This document shows positions 9,354 to 19,456 of a stretch of DNA of 64,000 bases, piece by piece. The notes beneath the pieces were generated by a model that saw only the letters and a list, made by a program, of their open reading frames with translations, searched no databases and was not told the DNA's origin. Where the stretch lies: the IMG/VR virus record IMGVR_UViG_3300032213_001850, positions 17,380 through 81,379 of that record; one strand, 5' to 3'. The translations under genes and the position numbers were made by a program. This stretch comes from a virus. Each line of letters starts with the position of its first letter. The first letter of the stretch is position 1.

Positions 9354-10411
9354 TGCATATATTTTACACATCATCATATGACGCAAGTGTATATCTACAA
9401 CAACCTGAACAAAATGCAGGTAGAGATGAGATATTGGAAGTAGGTAAACTTTACTACGGAGGAGTAAAGGATATTGCTAGAACTTTTATTAAGTTTGATG
9501 TTTCTAATTTGGAAACCGGCAGTAATTGGAAAGCTTATCTTAATCTTAAATCTGCAAATTCTGAAGAAATTCCACTGGAATATACAATATATGCAAATGC
9601 AGTTTCTCAAAGTTGGACAATGGGGACTGGTACAAAATTCGATAATATAACTTCTGATGGTATTAGTTGGAAATATAGAAATGGAATAGATAGTTGGCAA
9701 GATAATGTAATAGCAGGGACTGCGGTGTTTACCAATGGAACAACGGGTTCTGCAAATGCAGAAGGAGGTACTTGGTATTTAAGTGGTTCTGCATCACAAT
9801 CATTTAATAATGAACCAGACGACATCAGAATGGATGTAACAAATATTGTAAGCCTTTGGTTGAGTGGTTCGTTGCCAAATAATGGATTTATAGTACATCA
9901 TAGTTTAAATTCGGAAAATGATTCATTAGACTATGGATTATTAAAGTTCTTTTCAAAAGAAACTAATACAATATACGAACCAAAATTAGAAGTAGTTTGG
10001 AATGATATTTCGTTTGTAACTGGAAGTTTATTACCTGTAACAGGTTCTGCAGAGGATGGATACAAGGTTGTAATTACAAATCTTAAAAACGAATACTCAT
10101 CAAATACAAAGGTAAAAATTAGAGTTAAGGGTAGAGATATGTATCCTTTAAAATCTTTTGGAACAACATTTGCATACGACCAATCAAAATATATAACAAA
10201 TATTTATTATCAATTAGAAGATTATATTACATCTGAAGTTATTTTACCTTTCGGAGATTATACAAAAGTAAGTTGTGATTCAACATCAAATTATTTTATT
10301 ATGAATTTGAATAGTCTTCCAAAAAATAGAACTTATAAATTAAAATTGAAAGTTATAGAGGGTGGTATATCAACAATAATTGATGAAAAATATATTTTTG
10401 ATTTAGTATAA
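9353..10411 (+). CDS. DNRLRE-like domain virion protein
   Basis: The 352-residue product has an N-terminal beta-sandwich (residues 1-225) of DNRLRE type: ARTFIKFDVSNL, then SQSWTMGTG, then DVTNIVSLWLSG and NGFIVHHS. Such domains occur in carbohydrate-binding and surface proteins and in many phage tails. The C-terminal 120 residues form a second beta-rich module. Placed among baseplate genes, it is likely a wedge-attached structural or glycan-binding protein. Confidence 0.6.
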   Translation: MHIFYTSSYDASVYLQQPEQNAGRDEILEVGKLYYGGVKDIARTFIKFDVSNLETGSNWKAYLNLKSANSEEIPLEYTIYANAVSQSWTMGTGTKFDNITSDGISWKYRNGIDSWQDNVIAGTAVFTNGTTGSANAEGGTWYLSGSASQSFNNEPDDIRMDVTNIVSLWLSGSLPNNGFIVHHSLNSENDSLDYGLLKFFSKETNTIYEPKLEVVWNDISFVTGSLLPVTGSAEDGYKVVITNLKNEYSSNTKVKIRVKGRDMYPLKSFGTTFAYDQSKYITNIYYQLEDYITSEVILPFGDYTKVSCDSTSNYFIMNLNSLPKNRTYKLKLKVIEGGISTIIDEKYIFDLV

Positions 10412-10412
10412 T

Positions 10413-11549
10413 ATGACAGGATTAGAAGCAATAGCAGAAAAATTACAAGAACAAAAAAAGAAACAATTCGAAGAAATTCTAAGTGTATCCGGTTCGTCTG
10501 CAATATCAAAAAATGATTATAATGTAACCATCGTTGATAATGTAAATCCCGCAACTTCATTAATATTTAAAGGGTTAGATAAACCAAAATACGATGAAAC
10601 CGAATTACTTAAAGCAGTAAATGTATCAGTCACAGAATTGGCACCGAATATACCAATAGCAAATTTGGATTTAATTCCAAAACCAATATATGATGCAGAG
10701 GTAACATCTAGTAATGAACTAAGAATTCAAAATACAAGATTACAATTAACAATAGATTCATTAAATAATACTATTACCGATTTAAGAGCACAAGTTCAAA
10801 CTGAAATAAATAATAGATTAACAATTGAACAAACAAATGATGCTTTAGTAAATCAATTAGATACTTTAAATGGAACAATTACGGATTTTACAGGTCAAAT
10901 TACTACATCATTACAAAAATCGGTAGATGAAAGTATTTTAAGAGCATCGTTACAGTCACAAAATACAGGATTTAAAGCACAGATTAAAGCACTTATTAAA
11001 CAAATTGATTCTTTAAATTCAATCATTGAAGGTTTACAAGCTCAATTGGGTGCATTACAACAACAACAAGCAATTGAACAATCTGCACAAAATGTAGCAT
11101 TTGCATCTGGTGCTGAAGTTATTAATGAGGTTGGTTTAGTTAAATTTACATCTAAAGGAAATGATACGGATGGATGGATAACTGCTGCAGTATCTACACA
11201 TCAATTAGAAAGAAAAAGACAACAAAAATGGCAATATGGTGAAACGATAGAGTTTACAAATAATGATAAGTTTCCAATTACAATCAATATAAACACTACA
11301 TTTGGGACGAAAGGTAAGTGGTTTAGCCTTACAGAAACTAGTTTCACTTTAGGAGCAGGTAGTGCAAAATCACTAAAACCCACATTATATAAGGGTAGGC
11401 CCCCATTAAAATTTGGTGATAGAGAACGTAGTTCCGATTCTATTGGTAATATAGCTATCGAAGTAGTAAGACAAGATGGTTCTAAAAAATCAAAAAGTTT
11501 TAAAACCAAATTAATGGTGAGACATCCTGATTCTTTTCCAGGATTTTAA
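10413..11549 (+). CDS. Coiled-coil tail/baseplate protein
   Basis: It has 378 residues. Residues about 105-225 form a long coiled coil rich in Leu/Gln/Asn (DSLNNTITDLRAQVQ ... IEGLQAQLGALQQQQ), and residues 250-378 form a beta-rich C-terminal domain with a basic end. The architecture suits a trimeric fibre or tail-peripheral protein. No catalytic motif. Confidence 0.6.
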   Translation: MTGLEAIAEKLQEQKKKQFEEILSVSGSSAISKNDYNVTIVDNVNPATSLIFKGLDKPKYDETELLKAVNVSVTELAPNIPIANLDLIPKPIYDAEVTSSNELRIQNTRLQLTIDSLNNTITDLRAQVQTEINNRLTIEQTNDALVNQLDTLNGTITDFTGQITTSLQKSVDESILRASLQSQNTGFKAQIKALIKQIDSLNSIIEGLQAQLGALQQQQAIEQSAQNVAFASGAEVINEVGLVKFTSKGNDTDGWITAAVSTHQLERKRQQKWQYGETIEFTNNDKFPITININTTFGTKGKWFSLTETSFTLGAGSAKSLKPTLYKGRPPLKFGDRERSSDSIGNIAIEVVRQDGSKKSKSFKTKLMVRHPDSFPGF

Positions 11550-11559
11550 AAAATAAAAT

Positions 11560-12453
11560 ATGAGTATAAAAAAATATACAAATTTTGAAAATATAAATAA
11601 TAAAACCGAAAATTCTGGTCAATTTTTGGAAGATAAAGATTTGTTCATAGTTTCAAAAAAAGAAATACAAATAAGTGAGTTTGGTAACACTCCATATGAT
11701 GTTATGGAAATATCGGTTTATGATATTAATAATAATTTGTTACCACACAAATCTGGAAATAATGTAGCATATATAAAATCTACGGATATTAAGAACTACA
11801 TGTACGATATTACAAATAATTTAGGTAAAAAAGAAGTTGCAATTGATATTGAAAAATTATTAAGTGATTTAGGATTTACCAATGGTATATTAAAAATAAA
11901 TCTTAACTTTGTTAGAAATAGAGTTGGTAACGAAAATGAATTACAAAGGGTTTGGATACATGAAATATCACCTTCAAGAGAAGAAATTCGTATTTTGCCA
12001 TTAAAAACAAATAACGAAAGTATAAATAAACTTAATATAAACCAATTTAAGAATTTAAAAGCGTTATCTAAAGATTTTATTTTTTATAAGGAAAGTATTT
12101 TAAATACTATAAATTCTTTTGATAATTCTTTTCTATCAAAGGTGGATGATTATTTAATTTCTCAATATGGAAACGATTATATTAAAATTTTAAAAAAGGA
12201 TTTTGGTATTAATGATTTTGAAGGATACAAAAAAAGAATAGTAGAAAATTTTAAAAATTCCGTTAATTATTTTTTGACAAATAAGGAATATAAAATAGGA
12301 AATCCCAATTTTGGAAAACCATCAGAAGTTAGATTCTATGATTACGAACAATATGCATATGAATATTTACTTAATGAAATTAATAGTATGTTACTGGATT
12401 GTATAAAATACAATTCATCTATTTTTAAAAGAAGAGATATAATTGTTAAATAA
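11560..12453 (+). CDS. Uncharacterised virion-block protein
   Basis: The 297-residue product has a beta-rich first half (residues 30-150) and a helical second half (170-297). It lies between the coiled-coil protein and the giant baseplate protein in an unbroken block, so it is probably a baseplate component. I do not recognise the family. Confidence 0.55.
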   Translation: MSIKKYTNFENINNKTENSGQFLEDKDLFIVSKKEIQISEFGNTPYDVMEISVYDINNNLLPHKSGNNVAYIKSTDIKNYMYDITNNLGKKEVAIDIEKLLSDLGFTNGILKINLNFVRNRVGNENELQRVWIHEISPSREEIRILPLKTNNESINKLNINQFKNLKALSKDFIFYKESILNTINSFDNSFLSKVDDYLISQYGNDYIKILKKDFGINDFEGYKKRIVENFKNSVNYFLTNKEYKIGNPNFGKPSEVRFYDYEQYAYEYLLNEINSMLLDCIKYNSSIFKRRDIIVK

Positions 12454-12461
12454 AATATTTA
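12454..12461 (+). promoter_or_regulatory. ATATTTA box before the giant baseplate gene
   Basis: AATATTTA followed by TATAA lies in the 24-base gap, 16 bases before the GTG at 12478. No TTTG is present at -33 spacing. It matches the recurrent box seen at other gene starts. Confidence 0.45.
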
Positions 12462-12477
12462 TATAAAATAATAAATT

Positions 12478-15400
12478 GTGCAGAATATAAATCCAGACGC
12501 TTTCGAAAATATTCAAATAAATAATGAATCAGGCCGTGCCGAAATTATTGGTGGAGGTGGTGGTGGAGGTTCATCGACATCAAATACAACGGGCACATTT
12601 AATCTATATTTAAATTGTGCTGATATTGCGGAATACTTTGATGGAAACAATACATTGGGAGTTGGTACATCTCAATATATATCATATGCACCTGTAACAA
12701 CATTTGGTTCGTCTAGAACATATACATCAAAAATAGATAATAAAGTTGCAAAAAATTACTTTGTAGTATTTTTGAACAATGAATCCAAAGGATACAACCA
12801 ACAAACCGGTGAACCAACTTATTATGAATCAATAAGAGCATCGGAATATAGATTAAAACCCGGAAGTCAAACCGAATATGAGTTTTATGAATATAAAAAT
12901 TTACCAGGAGTAGATGGTACTATGGAGTTACAATTTTTATTCGAACCGAAAAAAGTTGCAGATGACCCTATTATAACTCCTGCTACTAAAAATTACGATT
13001 TTAAATTAAATTTAAATTCAAATTTTTCAAATGAATTAGAAAATTCTTTTTCATTAAAATATGAAATTGTTAAGTTAAATCAAGTTATATTAACTGGTAA
13101 TTTAACACCAACGGTAGATAGTACAGATTTATTATCTTTGAGTGAAGAAATATTAAATTCTTCAAATGTTGTTTTTAGTGTTGTAGGAGACCTTCCGAAA
13201 AATTTTACTTTTGAAAATATAAAAATAAAAAAAGGAGCGGTTATAAGTTTTTCTCCCGATATTGCATCATCAACTGACCGAATATTAACAATACCTGCAT
13301 CCAATTTAAAAAGTGGAAATGTAGATATTGATGTTACATTTGCAAAAAACATTCCACAACCAGTTGTTAGTACAATTGATACACAATACAATGACCAGGT
13401 TAAAGATAGTGATTCCGATAAAGTAATTGAAATACCTTTTACAACATCGAATGCAAATAGTATAAACGTAACATTTCCAAATGGTAGTGTAAGAAATATA
13501 ACAACTACATCGTTTAGCGTATCATTTAAAAACGATTTAGGTGGAAGTTTTGATTTACAAAAATTAATACTAACTCCTGTTTTTGATAATATTTTAGGAG
13601 CATCTAAAGAAGTATTTGTTAAATTTGTAAGAATTAACAATACTCCCGATATTGTAAGTGTTTCATACCCTGCATCCATTGATATTCCGGCGTTTTCGGA
13701 CTACAATATTGAATATGAGGTAAAATATGAAGCATCGAATACAACTCATGTAAAAGTTGAATTATTACAAAAAGATAATACAAAAATTGTTTATTTAGAT
13801 AAATTGACACCGATTGGTTCTTTTAAGGTAAATATTAAAGCTTTAAAACAAAAATTTGTAAATTGGGAAGGAAATATATCTTTTATATTTACATCAATTA
13901 ATAATGCTGGTGATGTTACATTGAGTAGTAATACCTATTCATATACAACAAATGTTATATATCCAACAATACAAATGGATGAAGATTTAATTAATACATC
14001 TTTATTCAATGCATTTAAGAATCAAATTAAAATTCCAGATTTAGATAAAGATAGTAAATATTTAACACATCTTACTAATTTTGGAGATGATAATCAATTT
14101 TTGGTTTCAAGTTGGGAAAATGATGATTGGACATTATCAAAAAAATCCACAGATGAATTAGGTAATGAATTTGTTAGGCCAGAAGATAAGGTTGAAAGTT
14201 TAATATTAAAATTATACAAACCACTTTCGGCAAATATTACAAATAATTCAACATTATGGATTACCAAATTATTAACGAATCCATTAATTGAAACTATTGT
14301 TTTAAATCAACAAGATGATTTAAAATGTCCACCTTTAAAAGGCCCTAATTTTAATGTTGAGGTGGATTTTGTAACAGGAAAATCAACCGGATACGAATCG
14401 TTGGATGATTTAATATTGAGCGGTTCTACTTCATCTGCACAATTGGTAAATAAATATCTAAGTGGTTCCGTTATTGACACAGAATATTTAAATATAGAAT
14501 ATACAAGTGGTTCGGAATATCTTTGGGAAAACTTTGTTCATTTTAGTTCTGCAACTGAGAGAGTGGATAATTTTGTATATAAAGTTAAATTAATTGAATT
14601 ATATGAACAATTAATAATAAGTGCATCCACAAACTATACAGGAGGTTCGTCTGGGTCGTATACTGGTTCAATTTCATCATTACAAGAAGTTGATAGACAG
14701 AATACAAAGAAAAATCAAATTATCCAATCATTTGATGGGTTTGAAACATTTTTATACAACGAATCATCTTCATCTTTAAATTGGCCATATACGAATGGTA
14801 ATAGAGATTTAAGTGTATCGAATAATGTTTCCAATTGGTATGAAAATATAATAACATTGGCAGAAGATTTTGATATTGAAAATAGAAACTGGATTAATAA
14901 TAATATTCCACAATATATTGTAAATAATGAAGATAATGCAAGTTTGTTATTATTCTTTTCAATGATTGGCCAACACTTTGATAACATATATTTTCATACG
15001 AAGGCAATTGAAAAAAGTAGAGGTTTGGGATACAAACAAACAGGAAATATTTCTGATAAACTATTATTTGATATTTTAAAATCTTTTAATTGGGATGCTA
15101 AAAATTTAGCTGCAGATAATCAACTTTGGAGTTTAGTATTTGGTGTTGATAAAGCTGGAGATGAAGTAAATTCAAACCCTGCAAAACAAAGAAATTTTGA
15201 AGTTTGGAGAAGAATTGTAAACAACTTACCTTACTTATTAAAACATAAAGGTACAAGACAAGGTATTTATGCATTATTGGCTTGTTATGGTATTCCATCA
15301 TCAAACCTTTCAGTTTTAGAATTTGGCGGGCCGGAAGTGACCGAAGAACAAAAAGGTAAATTGGTAATGGATAATATTACTAATGCTCTTAAATTTAATA

Positions 15401-17448
15401 GTGGTGCTAAAATAGAAGTAGAATGGAAAAATACTGATAAAGGTAGAAGGCCAAATACAATTGAATTATTTATAAAACCAGATTCAGCACAAAGCTCTTC
15501 TATCATATCTGGAACTAATTGGGATGTTGTAGTGAGTGGTTCTACTAATAGTGAATATGGTAAAGTATTTTTTAATTATAGTGGTTCTACTAATATATCA
15601 ACATCATTATTACCAATATTTAATGGTAGATTTTTTGGTATATCAGTAAGTAGTGGTTCAACTGGGTTAAAATTAGATGTAAGACAATCGGAAAAAGAAA
15701 GAACTATATTTGAAGAATCGATTACGGGTTCTTCATTAACTAATTGGAATAATGGCTCTACATTAAATATTGGTGGTACATATGTTGGTAGTGTAGATGA
15801 ATTCCGTTTATGGAGTGAACAATTAAATACCGATGTATTTTATCAACACGTTTCATTCCCTGAAATGGTTAATGGTAATTCTTACACAGCATCAACTGAT
15901 GATTTGTATTTCCGTTTAGATTTCGAATATCCTAAAAACTTAGCTCAAACATCTTCTTTAATAAATGTAGATACAAACATATATTTTAGTAGTAGTGTTA
16001 GTAGAAATCATTTAGAAGGTGGAAATGTATCAATTATATCTGGCTCAACTATATTATCTGAAAATACAAACGCATTATATTCAGCTAGTGCTAGTGGGTT
16101 TAGTTCAAGTGTAACGTATCCATTCCAATTTGAACCAATAGATAGAACAATTGTAATGTCTTATCCAGATGGTGGTGCAAGTAGATTTCAAACATCAAAA
16201 ATTAGATTTGAAGAACAAACTTTAATTTCCGATTTATCTTCAAAAAGTAGAGCAACTAAAAAATCATTTGACCAATCTCCAACGGATTCTAATAGAGTTG
16301 GTTTATTTTTCTCTCCTACAAAGGAATTAAATATTGATATTGCAAAGTCATTGGGTGGATTAAATTTGGACAATTATATTGGTGACCCATCGGATGAATA
16401 TAAATCAAATTATGTTAGATTAGATGAATTAAGACAATATTATTTCCAAAGATTTGATAATAGAGACATATATGCATATATCAACTTAATCAAATTATAT
16501 GAGAAGTCTATGTTTGATGATATTAAAAAAATGTTACCGGCAAGGGTTAAAGCTACAACCGGTTTATTAATCGAACCTCACTTTTTAGAAAGAAGTAAAA
16601 TTGCAAGAAAAAGACCAGTTGGTGAAGATTATCAATTAAATACCGAAATAAAATATAGTGATACAACATTAACAACGGCTGAAAATAATCAATATGAAAG
16701 TATACTTGATGCAAATTTAAGTGAAAATTTAATTGGAGAAAATAATCAATATGAATCACTAATTTCAACAACCGATACACAAAGAACAATTGCAGAAAAT
16801 TATCAATATACGGCATCTTATGTATATTTTGATGATACATCGTTAACGGCTGAAAATTTGCAATATGAAGTAAGTATAGATGCCAAATTGGAGCAACCTA
16901 CTATTACAACGGAAATTGATTTAGGAGTAGAAACTTATGGTGAAACCGCGTATGAGACTATTGGATTTGGTATTTATGCACAAAATGGTAATACAATTAG
17001 AACTTATTTAGACAAAGATAATAGAAGAGTAAAAGAAAGAATTAGAGTTCAATTGATTACAGAGGAAAAAGAAAGAATGATAACTAAATTTGCAGTGACC
17101 GCATCTGCAACTGGATTTGGAGACCCACGTGGAGGATATGTTTCTGCTATTGAAACATATAATCAAACTTATTTAAACATCCAACCATTTAGTGGTTCCA
17201 CAATTCCTACAGTTCAAAATAATATAGTTGCAGTAGTACCTGTGGACGGATATTTACCGACACATTATAGAAATACATCGGATTTAACAAGAGGATTGGA
17301 AAATTCATATTATAGAGGGTCAAAAAATACTGCAGCAACTACTTTGGATGGTTCATCACCAATTGAAACATTTGTATCTAATCCAAATACATTAACGGTA
17401 AATAGAACAGGCAGAAATACATCAGAACCAATTTTGGAAGTAGAATAA
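12478..17448 (+). CDS. Giant baseplate/tail protein with gpI-like and LamG-like domains
   Basis: It has 1656 residues and starts with GTG (no in-frame ATG nearby fits). After a Gly-rich N-terminus come beta-sandwich, fibronectin-like modules (150-500). Around 815-960 is a helical region ending WRRIVNNLPYLLKHKGTRQG and LLACYGIPSSNL, the KGT pattern of the P2 gpI tail-protein family and related baseplate proteins. Next is a LamG-like beta-sandwich (about 975-1130), then KKMLPARVKATTGLLIEPH. Residues about 1383-1477 are five 19-residue repeats. It is probably a gp7/gp10-like wedge component bearing a glycan-binding module. Confidence 0.65.
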   Translation: MQNINPDAFENIQINNESGRAEIIGGGGGGGSSTSNTTGTFNLYLNCADIAEYFDGNNTLGVGTSQYISYAPVTTFGSSRTYTSKIDNKVAKNYFVVFLNNESKGYNQQTGEPTYYESIRASEYRLKPGSQTEYEFYEYKNLPGVDGTMELQFLFEPKKVADDPIITPATKNYDFKLNLNSNFSNELENSFSLKYEIVKLNQVILTGNLTPTVDSTDLLSLSEEILNSSNVVFSVVGDLPKNFTFENIKIKKGAVISFSPDIASSTDRILTIPASNLKSGNVDIDVTFAKNIPQPVVSTIDTQYNDQVKDSDSDKVIEIPFTTSNANSINVTFPNGSVRNITTTSFSVSFKNDLGGSFDLQKLILTPVFDNILGASKEVFVKFVRINNTPDIVSVSYPASIDIPAFSDYNIEYEVKYEASNTTHVKVELLQKDNTKIVYLDKLTPIGSFKVNIKALKQKFVNWEGNISFIFTSINNAGDVTLSSNTYSYTTNVIYPTIQMDEDLINTSLFNAFKNQIKIPDLDKDSKYLTHLTNFGDDNQFLVSSWENDDWTLSKKSTDELGNEFVRPEDKVESLILKLYKPLSANITNNSTLWITKLLTNPLIETIVLNQQDDLKCPPLKGPNFNVEVDFVTGKSTGYESLDDLILSGSTSSAQLVNKYLSGSVIDTEYLNIEYTSGSEYLWENFVHFSSATERVDNFVYKVKLIELYEQLIISASTNYTGGSSGSYTGSISSLQEVDRQNTKKNQIIQSFDGFETFLYNESSSSLNWPYTNGNRDLSVSNNVSNWYENIITLAEDFDIENRNWINNNIPQYIVNNEDNASLLLFFSMIGQHFDNIYFHTKAIEKSRGLGYKQTGNISDKLLFDILKSFNWDAKNLAADNQLWSLVFGVDKAGDEVNSNPAKQRNFEVWRRIVNNLPYLLKHKGTRQGIYALLACYGIPSSNLSVLEFGGPEVTEEQKGKLVMDNITNALKFNSGAKIEVEWKNTDKGRRPNTIELFIKPDSAQSSSIISGTNWDVVVSGSTNSEYGKVFFNYSGSTNISTSLLPIFNGRFFGISVSSGSTGLKLDVRQSEKERTIFEESITGSSLTNWNNGSTLNIGGTYVGSVDEFRLWSEQLNTDVFYQHVSFPEMVNGNSYTASTDDLYFRLDFEYPKNLAQTSSLINVDTNIYFSSSVSRNHLEGGNVSIISGSTILSENTNALYSASASGFSSSVTYPFQFEPIDRTIVMSYPDGGASRFQTSKIRFEEQTLISDLSSKSRATKKSFDQSPTDSNRVGLFFSPTKELNIDIAKSLGGLNLDNYIGDPSDEYKSNYVRLDELRQYYFQRFDNRDIYAYINLIKLYEKSMFDDIKKMLPARVKATTGLLIEPHFLERSKIARKRPVGEDYQLNTEIKYSDTTLTTAENNQYESILDANLSENLIGENNQYESLISTTDTQRTIAENYQYTASYVYFDDTSLTAENLQYEVSIDAKLEQPTITTEIDLGVETYGETAYETIGFGIYAQNGNTIRTYLDKDNRRVKERIRVQLITEEKERMITKFAVTASATGFGDPRGGYVSAIETYNQTYLNIQPFSGSTIPTVQNNIVAVVPVDGYLPTHYRNTSDLTRGLENSYYRGSKNTAATTLDGSSPIETFVSNPNTLTVNRTGRNTSEPILEVE
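16624..16908 (+). repeat. Five tandem 57-bp units encoding a 19-residue repeat
   Basis: The units begin at 16624, 16681, 16738, 16795 and 16852, exactly 57 bases apart. Each opens with the same core E-[ND]-x-Q-[YL] (EDYQLNT, ENNQYES, ENNQYES, ENYQYTA, ENLQYEV), while the other 12 residues vary. The protein repeat is clear but the DNA is diverged, so it is an old repeat held by structural selection rather than a recent slippage product. Confidence 0.85.
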
Positions 17449-17466
17449 CTAAATTTAAAAAATAAT

Positions 17467-17474
17467 TATATTTA
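17467..17474 (+). promoter_or_regulatory. TATATTTA box before the 17497 gene
   Basis: TATATTTA lies in the 48-base intergenic gap, 22 bases before the ATG at 17497. No TTTG lies at -33 spacing. It is one of the recurrent boxes and could be a late promoter for abundant structural proteins. Confidence 0.45.
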
Positions 17475-17496
17475 TAAACAAAGATAATATTAAACT

Positions 17497-18120
17497 ATGG
17501 GATATTTAAGTAACACAGAACTAACCGTTGACGCCATTCTTACCAAAAAAGGTAGAGAAAAATTAGCAGCAGGTCAAGGTTTAAACATTACTCAATTTGC
17601 ATTAGCGGATGATGAGATTGATTACACATTATACGAACCGGCTCACCCATTAGGTTCATCTTATTATGATGCATCTATTAAAAATATGCCTGTATTAGAA
17701 GCTAATCCAGATGAAACTCAAGTAATGAAGTATAAGTTGGTAACTTTACCTAAAAATACAACTAGAATTCCAGTTGTTGAATTTGGTGTTCCTAACATTG
17801 CAGTTAATCAAAGAAGTGGTGAGGTATCACTATCTCCAACTACATCTCCTGCAGGTAATAGAACAATGGGATATACGATTATTCTTTCTAATAAAAATGC
17901 GGGTGATATTGTAGGTGAAGGTGTGACATCAGATGCTGGAACAACTCCGGTATTCATTGGTGATAATGCATCTGCAACGGCAGCAATCGCTAAAGGATTA
18001 TCTTTCAAATTTATTCCAAACCCATCATTGACTTCGACTATCAAAACAACAATAACTGTTTATGGTAACGAAACTGGTGGTTCACAAACTATTCCAATCA
18101 CAGTAACTTACGTTCAATAA
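17497..18120 (+). CDS. Virion structural protein
   Basis: It has 207 residues. The N-terminus (ELTVDAILTKKGREKLAAG) is a motif I associate with structural proteins of marine contractile phages; the rest is beta-rich with Thr/Ser-rich strands. It has its own upstream ATATTTA box and lies immediately before the two paralogous structural proteins. The size would fit a tail-tube-like or connector protein, but I cannot assign one. Confidence 0.55.
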   Translation: MGYLSNTELTVDAILTKKGREKLAAGQGLNITQFALADDEIDYTLYEPAHPLGSSYYDASIKNMPVLEANPDETQVMKYKLVTLPKNTTRIPVVEFGVPNIAVNQRSGEVSLSPTTSPAGNRTMGYTIILSNKNAGDIVGEGVTSDAGTTPVFIGDNASATAAIAKGLSFKFIPNPSLTSTIKTTITVYGNETGGSQTIPITVTYVQ

Positions 18121-18129
18121 TAAAATACT

Positions 18130-19383
18130 ATGGCATTAATACGAGACAATAGAGGAGCCCTTTTAGCAAGTAATTTATCAAATTATTTAGCAGGTGCGTC
18201 AAACACAACGGGAACACCTGTCGATACGACACAATTGATAAGTATCATTAACCAATTTTTAGGAGCAGGTGAACAAATATCTGCCGATGTAACTACCATT
18301 ACAAATGGTATTTATAAAAAGTTTGGTTCAATCGATAAAGTAGTAAATAGAACACAAATTGTAACTTCTGGAATATGGAGTGGTGATACTGGTTCATTGG
18401 ACGCCAAAGCAACTTATACATCATCTACTCAGGCTGCATCTACAAGTGGTAGATACTATTTAGATGTATATAATGGATTACCATCATCAGGTACTTCGGA
18501 GGTTCAATTCTCAATTGCATATGGTGATGCCAACGGATTTGGTGCACCAACTATAACACAAAATGACGATTCAACCTTACCAACCAAAGCAACTTATAAT
18601 CAATTCAAAAATATATTATTAGACCCTGCAGATAATTACTTTAGTGTTTATACAGGTTCAGTTGCAGGTGGCCATGATATGAAAAATTTCTATGTATTAA
18701 ATGTTAATAGAGCAAGATACAAAGAAAGACTAGACCCAGGAAATATTTCAATAGATTTATCTGGTTCAGTTAGAAGTATTACTTTAATTGATGATAGTGG
18801 TGGTAGTGATGAAAATGTAACAACTGCGGGTAGAGTTTACAACTTAGTTAGTGGTTCATTAAATATCGGTTCGGCATTAACTGCTTCAATCGCTATAACC
18901 GGTGGATATAGTGCAGCACAAAATGGACAAGGATATGGTTTATTTTATCCAGATATGGGTATTATATTATTAAATCCATTAGCATTAGCAGCTGCATGTG
19001 ACCCAAATTTAGCACCTGCAACAAATTCAATACAATCAGTTTATCATCAAAATAATGGTAATAAGTCAGGTTCAGTTGCATTATTGATGGCCATTAGTGG
19101 TGGTGCAGACTTACAAATAAGAAGAACTGAAAATATTTCAACTTCTCATTACTTTGTAAGAGCAAATAATAGAGAATTTAATTTCTCAAATAACCCAACA
19201 TTTACAACAGGTTCAGTTGGTGCATTTGTTAACCCATTATTTGAAAGAGACCCACATGTATACATTACATCGGTAGGTTTATATGATGATGCAAATGAAT
19301 TATTAGCAGTTGCAAAAACTTCTCAACCAATTGAAAAATCTTTTGATAAAGAGATAGCAATTAAAGTTAAATTAGATTTCTAA
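18130..19383 (+). CDS. Virion structural protein, paralogue A
   Basis: It has 417 residues, rich in Ser, Thr, Gly and Asn with many short beta strands. The C-terminus (YITSVGLYDDANELLAVAK, then PIEKSFDKEIAIKVKLDF) recurs in the next gene (TTIGLYDDDCNLVAVAK, then PIKSEHDLTVNFIVRFD), so the two are paralogues. It is followed by the clearest intrinsic terminator in the window, which suggests a highly expressed late transcript. It could be a sheath, tube or capsid-surface protein. Confidence 0.55.
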   Translation: MALIRDNRGALLASNLSNYLAGASNTTGTPVDTTQLISIINQFLGAGEQISADVTTITNGIYKKFGSIDKVVNRTQIVTSGIWSGDTGSLDAKATYTSSTQAASTSGRYYLDVYNGLPSSGTSEVQFSIAYGDANGFGAPTITQNDDSTLPTKATYNQFKNILLDPADNYFSVYTGSVAGGHDMKNFYVLNVNRARYKERLDPGNISIDLSGSVRSITLIDDSGGSDENVTTAGRVYNLVSGSLNIGSALTASIAITGGYSAAQNGQGYGLFYPDMGIILLNPLALAAACDPNLAPATNSIQSVYHQNNGNKSGSVALLMAISGGADLQIRRTENISTSHYFVRANNREFNFSNNPTFTTGSVGAFVNPLFERDPHVYITSVGLYDDANELLAVAKTSQPIEKSFDKEIAIKVKLDF

Positions 19384-19406
19384 TCGGAGAATAAAATAAA
19401 AACTAT

Positions 19407-19438
19407 AACCCACCTTAATTTGGTGGGTTTTTAGTTTT
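19407..19438 (+). terminator. Rho-independent terminator
   Basis: AACCCACC (19407-19414) and GGTGGGTT (19422-19429) form a perfect 8-bp stem around a 7-base loop, followed by the T-rich tail TTTAGTTTT. It lies 23 bases after the stop at 19383 and ends the 17.5-19.4 kb transcript. It is the only strong intrinsic terminator I found. Confidence 0.88.
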
Positions 19439-19440
19439 AG

Positions 19441-19448
19441 AATATTTA
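19441..19448 (+). promoter_or_regulatory. AATATTTA box 8 bases before a start codon
   Basis: AATATTTATA lies just after the terminator and only 8 bases before the ATG at 19457. A TTTG in the terminator loop/stem (19419-19422) is 18 bases upstream. If this is a -7/-10 element, the transcript would start at or next to the ATG and be nearly leaderless. Confidence 0.45.
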
Positions 19449-19456
19449 TATACGAT

